The position numbers and the translations under genes are program-made. From NCBI GenBank assembly GCA_014239625.1, contig JAAZYN010000121.1, positions 1-8,194 on the forward strand: a stretch of DNA of 8,194 nt. Direction: 5' to 3'. The number at the start of each line of letters is the position of its first letter. Position 1 is the first letter of the stretch. The stretch is from Myxococcales bacterium (GTDB taxonomy: Bacteria > Myxococcota_A > UBA9042 > PHBI01 > JAAZYN01). The notes under the pieces are model-generated. The model searched no databases. It was not told the origin of the DNA and worked only from the letters and a program-made list of their open reading frames with translations. Positions 1-5,086 of this stretch are shown piece after piece.

Positions 1-83
1 CTGGGCCGAAACGCCTGGCGAATCCTGGCGTCAACCATTCTGACCGGCTGCGTGACGCGTCCGGCTGCGCCTGGGCTGCGCGT

Positions 84-788
84 TCAGAGCGGCCGGACGG
101 AGGGGCGGAGCTTCGACACCGCCGCGATCTGCCGGGCCGCCAGTCGCGCTTCGGCGGGGTCCAGGTAGGCGCCTACGACGACCCGGAAGCGCTGCCCGTC
201 CTCGACGACGTGTATGTGAGCGTTGTCGGCCGGGAAGCTGCCGACCTCCAGAAAGCCGAACAGATCGATGTCCGCATCGTCCAACGCCGCGCTGGCCTTC
301 ATGGCCAGGAGTTGGGCCCCCTTCCGGCTCGAAAAGGAGCCGAGCTGGACCGTCCTGGTGCGCACCTTCAGCCGCTGTGCCAGCTGGCGTTGGTTGGGAT
401 CCACATCGATGGCTTGTGCGACCGCCTCGAAGAGGGAGGACAGCTCGCCATCGGTCCACTCCGCGTCGGGCTCCACGCAGCCAAAGTCCTCGTCCCCGTC
501 AGCCCCGCAGATCTCAATGACACCGTGCTGAACCGTCAGGTGTACGTTCTCCGGCAGCAGCGCCTCGATGCGCGCCGTCCACCGGCCCACGTTGCGAGCA
601 AGCGCGGGTGTCCATCGGTCACCGAGTTGGCTCTCGGTCATCGTGACTCGCGCCGTCTCCACGTAGGCCCCGTCCCAGCAGGCTCGAGACGGCTGGGCGA
701 TGAAGAGGGCTGCGGTGACCGCCGCGCTCAGAACGAGGAAGCCCAGAATCGAGGCGGGGGACGTGGTATTAACGGAACGCATGGTCAT
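84..788 (-). CDS. Exported SPOR-domain protein (peptidoglycan-binding)
   Basis: A 234-residue protein. I chose the ATG at 788 because GAGGAG (795-800 on the complement) lies 6 nt upstream; the longer reading from a TTG at 845 has no such site. Residues 1-36 form a signal peptide: a short polar start, a hydrophobic stretch LGFLVLSAAVTAALFIA (about 15-31), and likely cleavage after SRA, leaving Cys37 at the mature N-terminus. The box before that Cys is not a canonical lipobox, so a lipid anchor is possible but unproven. Residues 38-140 match no domain I know and contain a Cys pair (C94, C104). Residues about 144-226 look like a SPOR domain: RTVQLGSFSSRKGAQLLA at the start and QRFRVVVGAYLDPAEARLAA near the end fit the usual VQxGSF...A and RVxVGxf...eA pattern. 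SPOR domains bind denuded glycan strands at division sites, so a periplasmic cell-wall role is inferred. The gene is divergent from the lipoprotein gene. Confidence 0.85.
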   Translation of the reverse strand: MTMRSVNTTSPASILGFLVLSAAVTAALFIAQPSRACWDGAYVETARVTMTESQLGDRWTPALARNVGRWTARIEALLPENVHLTVQHGVIEICGADGDEDFGCVEPDAEWTDGELSSLFEAVAQAIDVDPNQRQLAQRLKVRTRTVQLGSFSSRKGAQLLAMKASAALDDADIDLFGFLEVGSFPADNAHIHVVEDGQRFRVVVGAYLDPAEARLAARQIAAVSKLRPSVRPL

Positions 789-858
789 CGCGGTCTCCTC
801 GGGGGTCAGTGACGAGATGAACTCGTTGTGCAGCACCCGTGCCAAGGTTGGGAGTTCA
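789..858. promoter_or_regulatory. Divergent intergenic region with a small inverted repeat
   Basis: This 70-bp gap separates the SPOR gene (minus) and the cytochrome lipoprotein gene (plus), so it should carry both 5' regions. It contains a 5-bp inverted repeat, ACGAG-ATGAA-CTCGT, at 812-826, upstream of the GAGGAG ribosome binding site of the minus gene (795-800). On the plus side GGGAG (850-854) precedes the ATG at 859 by 4 nt. I see no convincing -35/-10 pair. The inverted repeat could be an operator half-site pair or chance. Confidence 0.3.
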
Positions 859-1464
859 ATGGTATCAAGGTGTTTTGGGGCTGCTTACGGCCGGCTGTGT
901 CAGCGCGGACACGATCTCGTGCTGGCGATCCTGGTCTGCGGTCTGGCCGGCTGCGCTGGCGTTGGCTCGCTTCCCTCGTTGGAGGAGGCCGTGGGTCAGG
1001 ACGCGTCGGCCGACACGGACGGCGCTGAGGGTGCTGGCAGCGACGTCCTCGGCACGGGCCCTCAGGCCCCGCCTGTGGTCGGGGCTGAGCTGCGGCTCTG
1101 GCTCGAGTCCGGCGAGTACTCTGGATGGGTCGCCGAGTCGGCGACCCATCAGAGCACCGGGCCACACTTTGGGTTCGTCCGGACCTTCGTCAACAACGTC
1201 CTGCTCCAATCCCTGCGGGTCGGCGGCCCGGAGCATCCGGAGGGGGCGGCGGCGGTCAAGGAGCTTTACGGATCGACCGAGGGCGACGTGGTCGGGTACT
1301 CTGTGATGGTCAAGATCCAATCCGAGAGCGCGGGTGGCGACGGATGGTATTGGTACGAGTTGTACGACGGCAGCACGTTCGCCGATTCCGCGGGGAATTC
1401 GACCTGTACCGGTTGCCACGCCAGCGGCGCAGACTTTTTTCGCAGCCCGATACCCTTCCAGTAG
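859..1464 (+). CDS. P460-like c-type cytochrome lipoprotein
   Basis: A 201-residue protein. The start at 859 is preferred because it gives a proper lipoprotein signal: charged n-region with four Arg, hydrophobic LVLAILVCGLAGC, lipobox L29-A30-G31-C32. Cleavage before C32 would put it on a membrane facing the periplasm or outside. An acidic, Gly/Ala-rich linker (about 33-75) leads to a domain of about 125 residues. Its order of motifs, HFGFVRTFVNN (103-113), HPEGAAAVKELYG (126-138), VGYSVMVKIQS (145-155), DGWYWYELYDG (161-171) and CTGCH (183-187), matches small cytochrome P460-type proteins as I remember them. CTGCH is a single CxxCH haem c attachment site near the C-terminus, as in P460. P460 enzymes oxidise hydroxylamine or related nitrogen species, but many relatives have no known function, so redox chemistry is only inferred. 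A 27-bp perfect inverted repeat lies inside the gene at 1124-1150. The FHA gene begins 60 bp downstream on the same strand. Confidence 0.8.
   Translation: MVSRCFGAAYGRLCQRGHDLVLAILVCGLAGCAGVGSLPSLEEAVGQDASADTDGAEGAGSDVLGTGPQAPPVVGAELRLWLESGEYSGWVAESATHQSTGPHFGFVRTFVNNVLLQSLRVGGPEHPEGAAAVKELYGSTEGDVVGYSVMVKIQSESAGGDGWYWYELYDGSTFADSAGNSTCTGCHASGADFFRSPIPFQ
1124..1150. repeat. 27-bp perfect inverted repeat inside the lipoprotein gene
   Basis: The left arm GATGGGTCGCCG (1124-1135) and right arm CGGCGACCCATC (1139-1150) are exact reverse complements with a 3-nt loop AGT. Pairing stops at both outer ends. The repeat encodes residues 89-98 (GWVAESATHQ region), a variable stretch before the conserved P460-like core. 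The mRNA would form a very stable stem here. The function is unknown. Confidence 0.9.
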
Positions 1465-1467
1465 GGG

Positions 1468-1496
1468 TTGCACAGACGGTCTCTGCGTCGTAATAG
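1468..1496 (+). promoter_or_regulatory. Weak sigma-70-like promoter before the FHA gene
   Basis: TTGCAC at 1468-1473 and TAATAG at 1491-1496 are 17 bp apart, the preferred spacing for a housekeeping sigma factor. Each hexamer matches the consensus at only about three positions. The site lies in the 60-bp gap between the lipoprotein stop codon and the FHA start at 1525. It could give the FHA gene its own transcription start; read-through from the lipoprotein gene is equally possible. Confidence 0.25.
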
Positions 1497-1524
1497 CGAG
1501 CGAGATACGACCCGGTGGGAGAAG

Positions 1525-3090
1525 ATGGCGTCCTATACGATTCGCGTCCACGATGAGAACGGTGATTCGACTGAAACGCGGCTGACGGGCAACGTCTCGT
1601 CGGTCGGGCGCCGGAAGAGCAACGATCTGCTAATCCTCCACAAGTCGGTGTCGGGCCGCCACGGCGAGCTGCGGTTCGACGGCAAAGAGGTCAGCTTCGT
1701 CGATATCGGCTCGACCAACGGGACCTTCAACGAAGACGGCGAGCGCCTGGCGAATGGTGAATCGTTCGCGCTCATGGTCGGCGAAATTCTGCAGCTCGGT
1801 GACATCGACATCGAGCTGGTCGACGTCGAGGTAGACATGGTCGCCCCCGTCGCGGCGCCCAGCGGTGGCGGCGAGATGGAGGCGACGTCCATGCTGTCGG
1901 CCGATCAGATGGCGGTGCTTCTGGGTGACGGCGCTGCGCCTGCGCCTGCGCCCGCGCCTCAGGCTCCGAGCGGTCGGCGGGCTCCACCACGGGACGCTCC
2001 GCGGCAGCCGCGTCGGCGCCCGGCCGAGCCTGAGCCTGCACCGTCACGGGGCCCCCGAGCTGCACGTCCGGAGCCGCCACGCCCGTCTCGCCCGGAGCCC
2101 GAGCTGCAGCCTGTGGGTGGTGACGATGGTGACGACTGGGTCAACCAGCACAAAGGTGACGAGGCCGACGAACAGGGAGTCGCTCCGGCGCGCGGTGGCG
2201 CGGCTGGAGGCCCCACCCGGTCGAGTCGACCCACGCCAGCGCGTTCCGACTCGATCCCGCCGGATGACTTGGCGGGCCTCGACGACGCGTCCTTCATGGA
2301 TGGGTTCAAAGGGCTGCTGGGAGGCGCCTGGAGTGGCATGTTGGCGATGGTCAAAGGGTGGGGTAACCATCGCGCCGCCGGAATGGACGATGTGAAGTCC
2401 GACTTCGCTGCCGCGTGGGAGGTCTTCAAGCCGACGATGACCGAGTCGCCCATCCCCATCGCGGCCTTCGCAGCCGCTGCGGCGGTGTTCTCCATCCTGG
2501 GCCTCTGGGTCGAGTCCCTGTCGGGCATCTTCAGCCTGTTGTCGTCGCTCGTGAGCGTCGTGGCCGTCTTCGCTACCGCGGGCACCTACGTGTACTTTCT
2601 CCGCCGCCGGTTGGAGCAACCCATCAGCCCCATCGACGCGGTCAAAGCTGTCGTCGGGCAGTGGAAGCCCTTCGTCATCACGATGCTGTTCTGCGCCGCG
2701 GTGGTCATCCCTGGGATCTTGGCTTTTCTGTTGCCAGGCTTTCTCCTCGGTACCTTCATCCTGCCGGTCTACTACGTCGAAGATCGGGGCCGGTTCGGCC
2801 CCGCGCGCCGCAGCCTCTACCTGTGTAAGCAGGACTTCAAACGCATCTTTCTGAGCTCCCTGTGCCTCGGCGTCGCCGTCGCCATCGTGAGCACCGTGTT
2901 CGTGACCATTCTCGCCAGCCTGGGGGCCATCGTCGGCACCATCGGCTACCTGCTCGGGGCGGTCTTGCAAGGGCTGACCGGGGCATTTTCGGTGTGCTTC
3001 ATGGTGGAGCTCTACTTCGACGTCCGCGCGCGGTCGGACGCCGGCGACGCCGAGCAGGACCTCCGTGACAATCTGGGCGATCCGGAGTGA
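1525..3090 (+). CDS. FHA-domain protein with C-terminal polytopic membrane domain
   Basis: A 521-residue protein. The ATG at 1525 follows a purine-rich GGTGGGAGAAG; the longer reading from a TTG at 1468 would add 19 unlikely residues. Residues about 5-102 are a forkhead-associated domain with the hallmark phosphothreonine-binding motifs: GRR (28-30), SGRH (43-46) and GSTNGT (62-67). Just after it, EATSMLSADQM (119-129) resembles the ETTSVF-type phosphorylation motif of GarA/OdhI. Residues about 135-250 are a Pro/Ala/Arg-rich disordered linker with an (AP)n run and an acidic patch. Residues about 308-498 are strongly hydrophobic, perhaps six membrane segments (about 308-328, 333-358, 383-403, 405-418, 441-463, 466-497). 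The loop ILPVYYVEDRGRFGPARRS followed by DFKRIF recalls membrane families with a proline and an Arg-Ser signature (DUF7847 or GlpQ-membrane-domain type), from memory only. The likely role is reading Ser/Thr-kinase signals at the inner membrane; the function of the membrane part is unknown. A strong hairpin follows 39 bp after the stop codon. Confidence 0.88.
   Translation: MASYTIRVHDENGDSTETRLTGNVSSVGRRKSNDLLILHKSVSGRHGELRFDGKEVSFVDIGSTNGTFNEDGERLANGESFALMVGEILQLGDIDIELVDVEVDMVAPVAAPSGGGEMEATSMLSADQMAVLLGDGAAPAPAPAPQAPSGRRAPPRDAPRQPRRRPAEPEPAPSRGPRAARPEPPRPSRPEPELQPVGGDDGDDWVNQHKGDEADEQGVAPARGGAAGGPTRSSRPTPARSDSIPPDDLAGLDDASFMDGFKGLLGGAWSGMLAMVKGWGNHRAAGMDDVKSDFAAAWEVFKPTMTESPIPIAAFAAAAAVFSILGLWVESLSGIFSLLSSLVSVVAVFATAGTYVYFLRRRLEQPISPIDAVKAVVGQWKPFVITMLFCAAVVIPGILAFLLPGFLLGTFILPVYYVEDRGRFGPARRSLYLCKQDFKRIFLSSLCLGVAVAIVSTVFVTILASLGAIVGTIGYLLGAVLQGLTGAFSVCFMVELYFDVRARSDAGDAEQDLRDNLGDPE
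1936..1959 (+). repeat. Hexanucleotide tandem repeat encoding an Ala-Pro run
   Basis: Four 6-bp units (GCGCCT, GCGCCT, GCGCCC, GCGCCT) encode alternating Ala and Pro in the linker of the FHA protein. Because the unit is a multiple of three, gain or loss of copies would change linker length without breaking the frame. Confidence 0.85.
2785..2803. repeat. Intragenic 8-bp inverted repeat with 3-nt loop
   Basis: CGGGGCCG (2785-2792) and CGGCCCCG (2796-2803) are exact reverse complements around GTT. It lies in the part of the FHA gene that encodes the loop EDRGRFGPARR. In DNA this G+C-rich such a stem can arise by chance and may simply reflect the coding sequence. Confidence 0.7.
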
Positions 3091-3129
3091 CGCCAGCCGA
3101 GACTGCGGCGGCCGTCGTCGCGGAGCCAT

Positions 3130-3154
3130 GGACGCCGGTCGTCCACCGGCGTCC
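3130..3154 (+). terminator. Strong hairpin downstream of the FHA gene, probable terminator
   Basis: GGACGCCGGT (3130-3139) pairs perfectly with ACCGGCGTCC (3145-3154) across a 5-nt loop CGTCC, 39 bp after the FHA stop codon. A second, shorter stem (3165-3179) follows 10 bp later. There is no T-tract, so it is not a classical rho-independent terminator. It could be a T-less terminator of the kind proposed for G+C-rich genomes, or a 3'-end stabilising structure. Confidence 0.5.
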
Positions 3155-3436
3155 CAGTGGTCCCGGCTGAGCTGCAGCCTCCACGCCGACCGTAGACATG
3201 GTCGAACCCGCCACAGCGCCTCCCGCGCCCTGGCGAGCCTGATGACTGTGCTCTCGTGGCGGTCGCCACGTCCGGGGGGCGGTCCCCGTCGACCAGGCGC
3301 GGGGCCGCCGCTGGCGAGGCCGAACCCGGATGAATCATGGCACTTCCAGCGCCACCGAGGGGCGTCGTGCTGCGGCGGTGGCGCGGACCGGAGGCGGGCA
3401 GCGTCCCATGATACCCCCCAAGAGCTCGCCGCAGGG

Positions 3437-3470
3437 AGGGCGCGCCCTTCAGCGCTGCGGACCCGCGGGT
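3437..3470. repeat. Cluster of three perfect palindromes
   Basis: AGGGCGCGCCCT (3437-3448), CAGCGCTG (3450-3457) and ACCCGCGGGT (3461-3470) are each perfect even-length palindromes packed into 34 bp of non-coding DNA. Possible meanings are protein binding sites, a bidirectional terminator or chance in G+C-rich DNA. Restriction-like sites within them do not by themselves indicate a function. Confidence 0.75.
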
Positions 3471-3570
3471 TGCAGCCGGAACGACGTGCAGCGTCCGGGG
3501 CAGCGTCGCGGAACGCCCCGTGGTGATGCGCGCGCCCAAGGCGCCACGCCTCAACGGGGGAGGCCTCGCC

Positions 3571-4443
3571 TCACTTGCGCAGGCCTCGCAGCATGTCGCC
3601 GAGTCGAGGGATCCAATGGCGTTTGGGATCTGCAGCGCGGGTCAAGCGAAGCTCGGCGATGCCTTGTTCGATGGATGTGCGCACCGCGTCACGCAGCTGC
3701 GTGCAGACCTCGGCGTCATCCTGGCGCCCGACGACGTCTCGGGTCTCGACAGGCTCGCCGAACCAGAAATAGAGCCGCTCCGGCCGGGGGATCGGGGTCG
3801 CCCCGATGCCCTGAACGATGGGGGGGATCATGTCGCGTCGCAAGCCCAAGCCCTGGATGAGGCGACCGAATCGCGATCTCAGCAGATCGTCGGCGTCCAT
3901 CACGATGTCGAAGGCGTCTTCGGCCCCCAGCGCCGCAAAGGGGACGATGGTGCAACCGTGGCGCACGGCCATCCGCACAAAGCCCAGGCGGTTGGCCCAG
4001 ATGAGTTGGTACTTCTCGCCGCGCCGCTTGGTCGCTTCCCGCGCGCCGCCGGGGAAGACCAGGATGCACTCGCCCATCTCCATCAGCTTCGCGCAGTTGT
4101 CGCGCGTGCCGTCGACCACACCCCAGCGCGCCACCCAGTCGCGCCAGAGCGGAACCGAGAAGTGGGCGTGGTCGCCCAACGCCCGCAGGAAGATGCCGTT
4201 GTTGCGATACAGGTGTTCGTAGAGGAACGGCACGTCCAGCATGCCGTAGATCGTGTGGTTGCCTACGAAGAGCAGGGGGCGATCGTCGGTAGGGACCCGC
4301 TCGGTGTGTGAGAACGTCGGCGAGATGAGGGCGGTGAGTGGCCGCAAGCGCGCGATCGAGCGCTCCATGTCAGCGGCCGATGGGTGGGGTGGGATGGGGC
4401 GGCTCTCGCGGCTGGATTCCGAGGTTTCGGCGGTGTCGCTCAC
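3571..4443 (-). CDS. Lysophospholipid/diacylglycerol acyltransferase-like protein
   Basis: I prefer the GTG at 4443 (290 residues): AAGG lies 5 nt upstream, and codons before it lose the G/C third-position bias. ATGs at 4479 and 4503 remain possible but overlap a palindrome. The acceptor motif is GNHTIYGMLD (61-70), with the catalytic His63 and an Asp seven residues on (HX6D rather than the usual HX4D of PlsC). The second signature is FPGGAREA (130-137), then GEKYQLIW (142-149), FVRMA, TIVPF (165-169) and FGEPVET (228-234). FPGGAREA...GEKY is typical of the phytyl-ester-synthase/DGAT-like branch (PES1/PES2 in plants, DAGAT family), as I recall it. The enzyme probably transfers a fatty acyl group from acyl-CoA or acyl-ACP to a lysolipid, diacylglycerol or long-chain alcohol. 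No clear membrane span is seen, so peripheral binding to the inner membrane is likely. Residues 1-25 are Ser/Pro-rich and probably disordered. The gene converges on the FHA gene and diverges from a small ORF. Confidence 0.88.
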   Translation of the reverse strand: MSDTAETSESSRESRPIPPHPSAADMERSIARLRPLTALISPTFSHTERVPTDDRPLLFVGNHTIYGMLDVPFLYEHLYRNNGIFLRALGDHAHFSVPLWRDWVARWGVVDGTRDNCAKLMEMGECILVFPGGAREATKRRGEKYQLIWANRLGFVRMAVRHGCTIVPFAALGAEDAFDIVMDADDLLRSRFGRLIQGLGLRRDMIPPIVQGIGATPIPRPERLYFWFGEPVETRDVVGRQDDAEVCTQLRDAVRTSIEQGIAELRLTRAADPKRHWIPRLGDMLRGLRK

Positions 4444-4472
4444 GGGAACCTTGACTCCGCGCGGTGGTGTGC

Positions 4473-4486
4473 TGAACATATGTTCA
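4473..4486. promoter_or_regulatory. AT-rich 14-bp palindrome, candidate LexA/SOS-type operator
   Basis: TGAACATATGTTCA is a perfect 14-bp palindrome in an otherwise very G+C-rich region. It lies near the middle of the 60-bp gap between the preferred starts of the acyltransferase (4443, minus) and the small ORF (4504, plus). Overlapping it are the arms GCTGAA (4471-4476) and TTCAGC (4490-4495). It matches the Gram-positive SOS box CGAACATATGTTCG at 12 of 14 positions. Read from 4472 it also fits my memory of the Myxococcus LexA box (CTRHAMRYBYGTTCAGS) at 15 of 17 positions. An operator controlling the divergent pair is inferred; another regulator with a GAAC/GTTC site is possible. Confidence 0.5.
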
Positions 4487-4503
4487 TGATTCAGCCAGGA
4501 CAT

Positions 4504-4785
4504 GTGGAGCCGTTCGAGGGGGTCGAACGCGTGGACTCAGAGGGTATCACGAGGGCGCCCCGGACCACGACGGTGGTGGCGATTCCACCTCGGCCCGAGG
4601 GCCCCCTCTCGGAGGCGGAGTTGGCCCAGGTCCAGCTTACCGCGGCGGTGAAGCGCCCGGTTCATTGGGCGCTGGTCGCTCGGCTCGTGGCCGAGGTGAG
4701 GCGAGCGCGCACGGCGGCCCACCCCCGGTCGCCCCGCGCCGCAACGATCGCTGGAGAGCCCCCGCAGGAGCCGCCGCGGGGGTGA
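4504..4785 (+). CDS. Small unrecognised protein
   Basis: A possible 93-residue protein from the GTG at 4504 (AGGA close upstream), or 84 residues from the GTG at 4531, which has GAGGGG about 9 nt upstream. Upstream ATGs at 4480 and 4486 lie in the palindrome, and codons there end often in A or T. From 4531 on, 71 of 84 codons end in G or C, like the established genes nearby, which is the main support for coding. The product has no signal peptide or membrane segment. A Pro-rich start is followed by a likely helix (LSEAELAQVQLTAAVKRPVH then WALVARLVAEVRRART) and a Pro/Arg-rich tail. I recognise no family. It is divergent from the acyltransferase and shares the palindrome with it. Confidence 0.4.
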   Translation: MEPFEGVERVDSEGITRAPRTTTVVAIPPRPEGPLSEAELAQVQLTAAVKRPVHWALVARLVAEVRRARTAAHPRSPRAATIAGEPPQEPPRG

Positions 4786-5086
4786 CCGAGCCAGTGAGGT
4801 TGTAGCTGCCGCCGGCCCTCCGTGGGTGGCTGACGGGCTCGCTCTGCGCCTCCCAGAGCTTGGATTCGGCCGGTCTCCATGGGGACCAGCGCCCCCAGCT
4901 TCCGACGAGCCGCCGGTCCAGCAGAAGAGCCGTCGGCGTTTTTCGATGTGCTCTGATGGCTGCGAGTGTTAAATGGCCTCGGCTGACGTCTCCAGCCGTA
5001 CCTCGAAGGATGCCAGCGGAGCGCTGGATCCAGGTGCTGCGATCGCACGCAGTCAGCCTCGCCGAACGACCTCCGGAGGTCACACG
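4786..5086 (+). other. Non-coding leader upstream of the DUF4215 gene
   Basis: I support no gene in these 301 bp. Open frames here give Arg/Ser/Pro-rich translations without motifs. The most AT-rich part is 4938-4974, from a TTTTT run to GTTAAAT; it could mark a promoter, but the spacing does not give a good -35/-10 pair. The last 75 bp hold four inverted repeats, annotated separately. The promoter of the large surface-protein gene should lie here, since the small upstream ORF ends 301 bp before it. Confidence 0.5.
5013..5081 (+). promoter_or_regulatory. Structured leader: four inverted repeats including the ribosome binding site
   Basis: In 69 bp just upstream of the start at 5087 lie four perfect inverted repeats: CCAGCG-GAG-CGCTGG (5013-5027), CTGGATCCAG (5024-5033), TGCGATCGCA (5038-5047) and GACCTCCGGAGGTC (5068-5081). 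The last contains the strong Shine-Dalgarno sequence GGAGGT (5075-5080), 6 nt before the ATG. If it folded as a hairpin, part of the ribosome binding site would be paired. The sites could equally be operators for dimeric regulators. This is inference from sequence shape only. Confidence 0.45.

Larger units (their letters stand above)
3091..3570. other. Gene-free region between convergent genes, rich in inverted repeats
   Basis: This 480-bp stretch lies between the 3' ends of the FHA gene and the acyltransferase gene. Open frames cross it on both strands, but their translations are Arg/Gly/Pro/Ser-rich, lack any recognisable motif and run into neighbouring genes in the wrong frame, so I call none. 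It holds hairpins at 3130-3154 (10-bp stem), 3165-3179 (GGCTG/CAGCC) and 3255-3270 (CGTGGC-GGTC-GCCACG), and a tight cluster of three perfect palindromes at 3437-3470. A weak GCCTC/GAGGC stem (3548-3552 with 3560-3564) lies just past the acyltransferase stop. None is followed by a T-tract. Termination for both convergent genes is the likeliest role. Confidence 0.6.

Noticed and set aside
1..83. Plus-strand start reading like a lipoprotein signal (ILASTILTGC)
   Set aside because: It continues antisense through the SPOR gene with no ribosome binding site visible and no conserved continuation; resemblance is probably chance.
210..812. 200-codon open frame on the plus strand
   Set aside because: It is antisense to the SPOR-domain gene, which has a signal peptide, a domain match and a strong ribosome binding site.
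865..1551. 228-codon open frame on the minus strand
   Set aside because: It is antisense to the lipoprotein gene, which has a lipobox and CxxCH motif; the antisense product shows no motif.
2044..3129. 361-codon open frame on the minus strand
   Set aside because: It lies antisense to the FHA/membrane protein and is an Arg/Asp/Gly-rich translation with no motif.
3012..3554. Open frames in the spacer on both strands (also 3065-3526 plus)
   Set aside because: The translations are Arg/Ser/Gly-rich, overlap the 3' end of the FHA gene and resemble no protein.
3520..4311. 263-codon open frame on the plus strand
   Set aside because: It is antisense to the acyltransferase, whose catalytic motifs on the minus strand are unambiguous.
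4938..4974. AT-rich patch as a promoter of the DUF4215 gene
   Set aside because: TTTCGA and GTTAAA are poor hexamers and 21 bp apart, so I mention it only in the leader description.
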